NCBI GenBank assembly: GCA_012976225.1
Contig: JAAVVG010000003.1
Coordinates: forward strand, 1,116,001 to 1,180,000
Direction: 5' to 3'
Length of the DNA: 64,000 nt
Source of the DNA: Golubevia sp. BC0850
Lineage: Eukaryota; Basidiomycota; Exobasidiomycetes; Golubeviales; Golubeviaceae
In this document: positions 61,234-64,000 of the stretch, piece by piece
How positions within the stretch are numbered: position 1 is the stretch's first letter
Layout of the letters: every line of letters begins with the position of its first letter
Program-made: the position numbers and the translations under genes
Notes under the pieces: generated by a model
Seen by the model: only the letters and a program-made list of their open reading frames with translations
The model's database searches: none
What the model was told of the DNA's origin: nothing

Positions 61234-61906
61234 TTAAAGTCTGAAACGGAAGGCTTCTGCAGCGCTTAGATCGACCATGAGGTTCTTTTCTAGGATGAAT
61301 TTGCCTTCTTTGTACTTTTCTGCTGGAACAAAGGCATAATCCTAGAGAAGAAATTGAGGTTATATTTGAGGAGGAGGGGAAGGTTGAATCTCAGAGAATC
61401 AGAAAAGAGAGACATAGGAACTGCGCAATGAAAGAGCTTTGTTTCGCTCTCTATCTTCCATTTCTAGGGTCTAGATTTGTCTAGAACTTAGTAGACTCGA
61501 CTTTCATAGCGAACTTTTGAACAAGAGAAGCGATAGAGATCCAACATCTACCTCGAATCTCGATCTCCCCACACAACCTCCCTACCCCTTCCCTTGCCGG
61601 CTTGCCCTCTCTTCCGTAATCCAGCCCACAAGTCCATCAAACACTCACATACTTCCATCCTAAAACGATCTCACATCTAGCACAAGATACTGCTCTGGTC
61701 GTATGTAAACCTGTTGTCATGTGTAGATTTCCAGGAGGTGCAAACTTGATGTTATTCAAATCAATTCTGTCGAATAGATATCCAGGACCATGAGCAGCAT
61801 TGAAGCGTCTAGATATTAAACATTCGACGATTGATAAAGGAGATTTACATCCTTTACAGCCAAAGATTCTCTGGGAGGAGAGAAAGTCGACGTGGGTAAA
61901 GGACAT
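61234..61906 (-). CDS. Yippee-family zinc-binding protein (copy 1)
   Basis: Two exons, 61906-61649 and 61341-61234 (phase 0), give 121 aa, the usual Yippee/YPEL size. It starts MSFTHVDFLSSQRIFGCKGC and has the two CxxC pairs (GCKGCK and CARC) that bind one zinc. SRRFNAAHGPGYLFDRI, LHMTTGLHTTRAVSC, VLGWKYDYAFVPAEKYKEGK and FILEKNLMVDLS follow. YPEL proteins are small beta-fold proteins of uncertain cellular role in fungi. An upstream ATG (near 62035) opens another frame and an extra N-terminal exon cannot be excluded. A paralogue lies 1.3 kb away on the same strand with the same intron position. Confidence 0.87.
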
Positions 61907-63194
61907 TTCCAGTGATTCCACACCGCACACGACAAAGAGAGAGAGCTTGAAGGGGGTTGTTGGAGAGCTTCTGTAGGATTATCGAGACCACCGAACTTTG
62001 GAAGAGAGGATTTTGAAAGATAAGTATGATATGTCACAGTGGTCCAACATTCAGAGGAAAGCTTTTGAGCCTTGATAATTTGATGATGGGTGAGGGGGAC
62101 CGCATGGAAATCTTCGACGTTCAGACTTGCAGCTTCATCTGTTTGATTTCTTCGACTATGTACATACCTCTGTCTCTCATGAGGTTCATGCTAAAGCTCG
62201 ATCGAGGGAGGAAGCATCAGACTTTGTTAGAGAGCTAAGGGATTCTCATTCCAGCCTCTCTCCCACATGTTGACGGTCAACAACCGAAAACCTCCCAGTT
62301 CTCTCATCAGCCGATCAATATGATTTGAATCTACAGAAACTTGAGTTCAAGGGGAAAAAAGGGGCCAAACAGAGGAAAGCGGTAAAAGAGAGGGATGGTG
62401 GGGCACAAGAAAACTTCAACAACTCGAGTTTGAAAACGGATGTGGAAGGAATTATAGAAGGCGTTGGAAGAGAAAGAAAAAGAAATGGAAAACAATCTCT
62501 TCTGAGTTTTGAAGGTAGGAGAATTGAGGATGTAAGGGCAATGGGGAGATGAAAGTTTGTTGAACTATTTACTTGTAGTGACCTTGCGAGAAGCTTTGAC
62601 TTTGATTTCTTAGGAGTCCGTTCACTAGATCTGGATTTGAGGAAAGTGTTGATAGAACTCTTGATGTCGAAAAATTAATTCCTTAAATCTGAGCTTGGGT
62701 TAGTGACTTCCAAAACTCTTCTTACAAAGATCACTTTGGAGAGAAGAAGGTGGAGAACTAAAAGACGTGACCAGAGATGATGTGAAGATTGAGATAGAGA
62801 TATTCAAATCTTGAGTTGGTTTGAAACATTGAAAGAAGATGAAAGGTTGAGGAGTCCTTAGATGGAGACTTTTGTCATGTTCTTATCATTTCTCACCTTT
62901 ATAACCATTCAACTGAAGATTCTAATTGAGTAAGGCTGCAGAGACAACGGTTCAACGTTCTATTCGAGACCTTTCTGAGTTTTTGAAGCTTCATTTCTCG
63001 AGACTTTGGAAGAGAGACAGTAAAGTAAAAGGAAAAACCCATCATGAGATTAACGAAAACCTTGGCACCATTGTTCATAGGGATTAATCTGATACTTGAA
63101 TTATAGAGACACTTTACCCCTTGAACTTTTTGAGTGTAACCGGAAAAGGGGTCGAGGATCGAGGCTTGAAACGTAACGTTGATTGGGGTATTTA
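61907..63194. other. Spacer between the two Yippee genes
   Basis: About 1.3 kb with promoter and 5' leader of copy 1 and the 3' flank of copy 2. Short frames (62026-62238, 62325-62552, both +) are unsupported. Confidence 0.35.
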
Positions 63195-63882
63195 CTACGA
63201 AACGTCCACCATCAAGTTCTTCTCTAGAATGAATTTTCCTTCTTTGTATTTCTCTGCTGCTACGAAGGCTCGATCCTGGAGAGAAAGGGGAATGAGGGAT
63301 TCGGCTTGAGCGGGGAGTTCATTGGGGGCGACTTGGGACTGCGCCTCATGATGACAAGATCTTTTTCTGCTCTCGGATGAAGATGATACCCGGATTCTTC
63401 AGATGGAGAACTGATGTCTGAACCTCTGGAAATCCAAAGACTCGAGAGGGTGTTCAGCACTTGGTCCCAATCCGGCCACTCCTATCTCTCGATCCCCCTT
63501 CTATTCCACTCTCCTGTCCTCTTCCTTCAGTGACTCGCCTCACCAGGCTTCAACTGGATTCCATCAACATCATTTCCCTTTCCCTTTGCCAATCCCTCCC
63601 AACGGCATCTCACCCTGGATCACTCACGTATTTCCAACCCAAAACGACTCCACACTTTAAACAGTTGATATCCCTGACGGTATGTAACCCAGTTGTCATA
63701 TGTCTATCATCTGGAGGACCAAATTTTACGTTTGAAGTGACTTTATCGAAAAGATAAGCTGGGCCATGTTGACCATTGAACCTTCTTGAGATTAAAGATT
63801 CAATCGTTGAAAGATGAGTTTTGCATTTCTGACATCCGAAAATTCTGTGAGATGAAAGGTACTCGGCGTGACTGAATCCCAT
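63195..63882 (-). CDS. Yippee-family zinc-binding protein (copy 2)
   Basis: Two exons, 63882-63628 and 63275-63195 (phase 0), give 111 aa. It starts MGFSHAEYLSSHRIFGCQKC and has the CxxC pairs GCQKCK and CLKC. SRRFNGQHGPAYLFDKV, RHMTTGLHTVRDINCLKC, VVLGWKYDRAFVAAEKYKEG and NLMVDVS, then TAG, follow. It ends about 9 residues earlier than copy 1, which continues AAEAFRFRL after the same position. The intron is at the identical WKY/D junction but is larger (352 nt against 307 nt). The in-frame TTG-led extension upstream of 63882 is unlikely to be used. Its promoter is partly outside the window. Confidence 0.87.
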
Positions 63883-64000
63883 CTGGTTTGGATTGGTTTG
63901 GACTGAAATGTGAGAGGCCAAGATGGAAAGATTGAAGATTAAGAGGAGGGTGGTTGATAAGGTTGTGAGATCAACTTTACTTTTTTAGACTTGTAGACTT

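Overview
The window is nuclear DNA of a fungus, almost certainly a basidiomycete. Genes are rich in short introns (mostly 60-120 nt, GT..AG, pyrimidine-rich 3' ends, CTRAC-like branch sites). The proteins include mitochondrial complex I subunits, a peroxisomal acyl-CoA oxidase, a fungal secreted DUF1996 protein and a dynein heavy chain that begins part-way through the motor, as in the split dynein of Ustilago and Schizophyllum. No transposon, virus-like element, rRNA, tRNA or CRISPR array was recognised. I cannot name the species. All gene models were spliced by eye, and I checked reading phase across every junction of the confident ones.

Layout. 0.1-2.7 kb: a doubtful small ORF, an SLX9-like ribosome-biogenesis gene (-) and an EFM4-type methyltransferase (+). 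3.4-4.6 kb: a frame-broken F-box gene. 4.6-8.7 kb: about 4 kb with no recognisable gene. 8.7-10.5 kb: two spliced but unrecognised candidates. 11.3-12.3 kb: complex I subunit NDUFB8 (-). 13.5-15.1 kb: PP2A catalytic subunit (+). 15.8-18.5 kb: a small unrecognised spliced gene and COP9 signalosome subunit 6 (both -). 19.3-25.4 kb: a 1969-aa disordered protein with a coiled coil and a PAM2 motif (+). 25.9-31.9 kb: acyl-CoA oxidase, iron-type alcohol dehydrogenase and a YjbQ/UPF0047 protein, all (+). 32.5-34.4 kb: complex I subunit NDUFS3 (-), divergent from a ZNF830-like gene (+, 34.5-35.6 kb). 35.9-43.0 kb: proteasome activator Blm10/PA200 (+). 43.6-49.2 kb: the C-terminal half of cytoplasmic dynein heavy chain (-). 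51.6-53.4 kb: DUF1996 secreted protein (+). 53.7-58.5 kb: RIC1 (-). 58.9-60.6 kb: a second broken F-box gene (+). 61.2-63.9 kb: two tandem Yippee-family genes (-).

The genes are mostly unrelated housekeeping functions and do not form an operon-like pathway. They cover protein turnover (Blm10, CSN6, F-box relics), mitochondrial respiration (two complex I subunits), peroxisomal beta-oxidation, membrane traffic and motors (RIC1, dynein), and RNA or ribosome biology (SLX9, EFM4, the PAM2 protein). The most notable points are the split dynein gene, a 10-nt micro-exon in the DUF1996 gene, a membrane-anchor extension on the YjbQ protein, altered extreme C-termini of PP2A and Blm10, a protein-like ORF inside an NDUFS3 intron, and several small spliced genes that match nothing I know.
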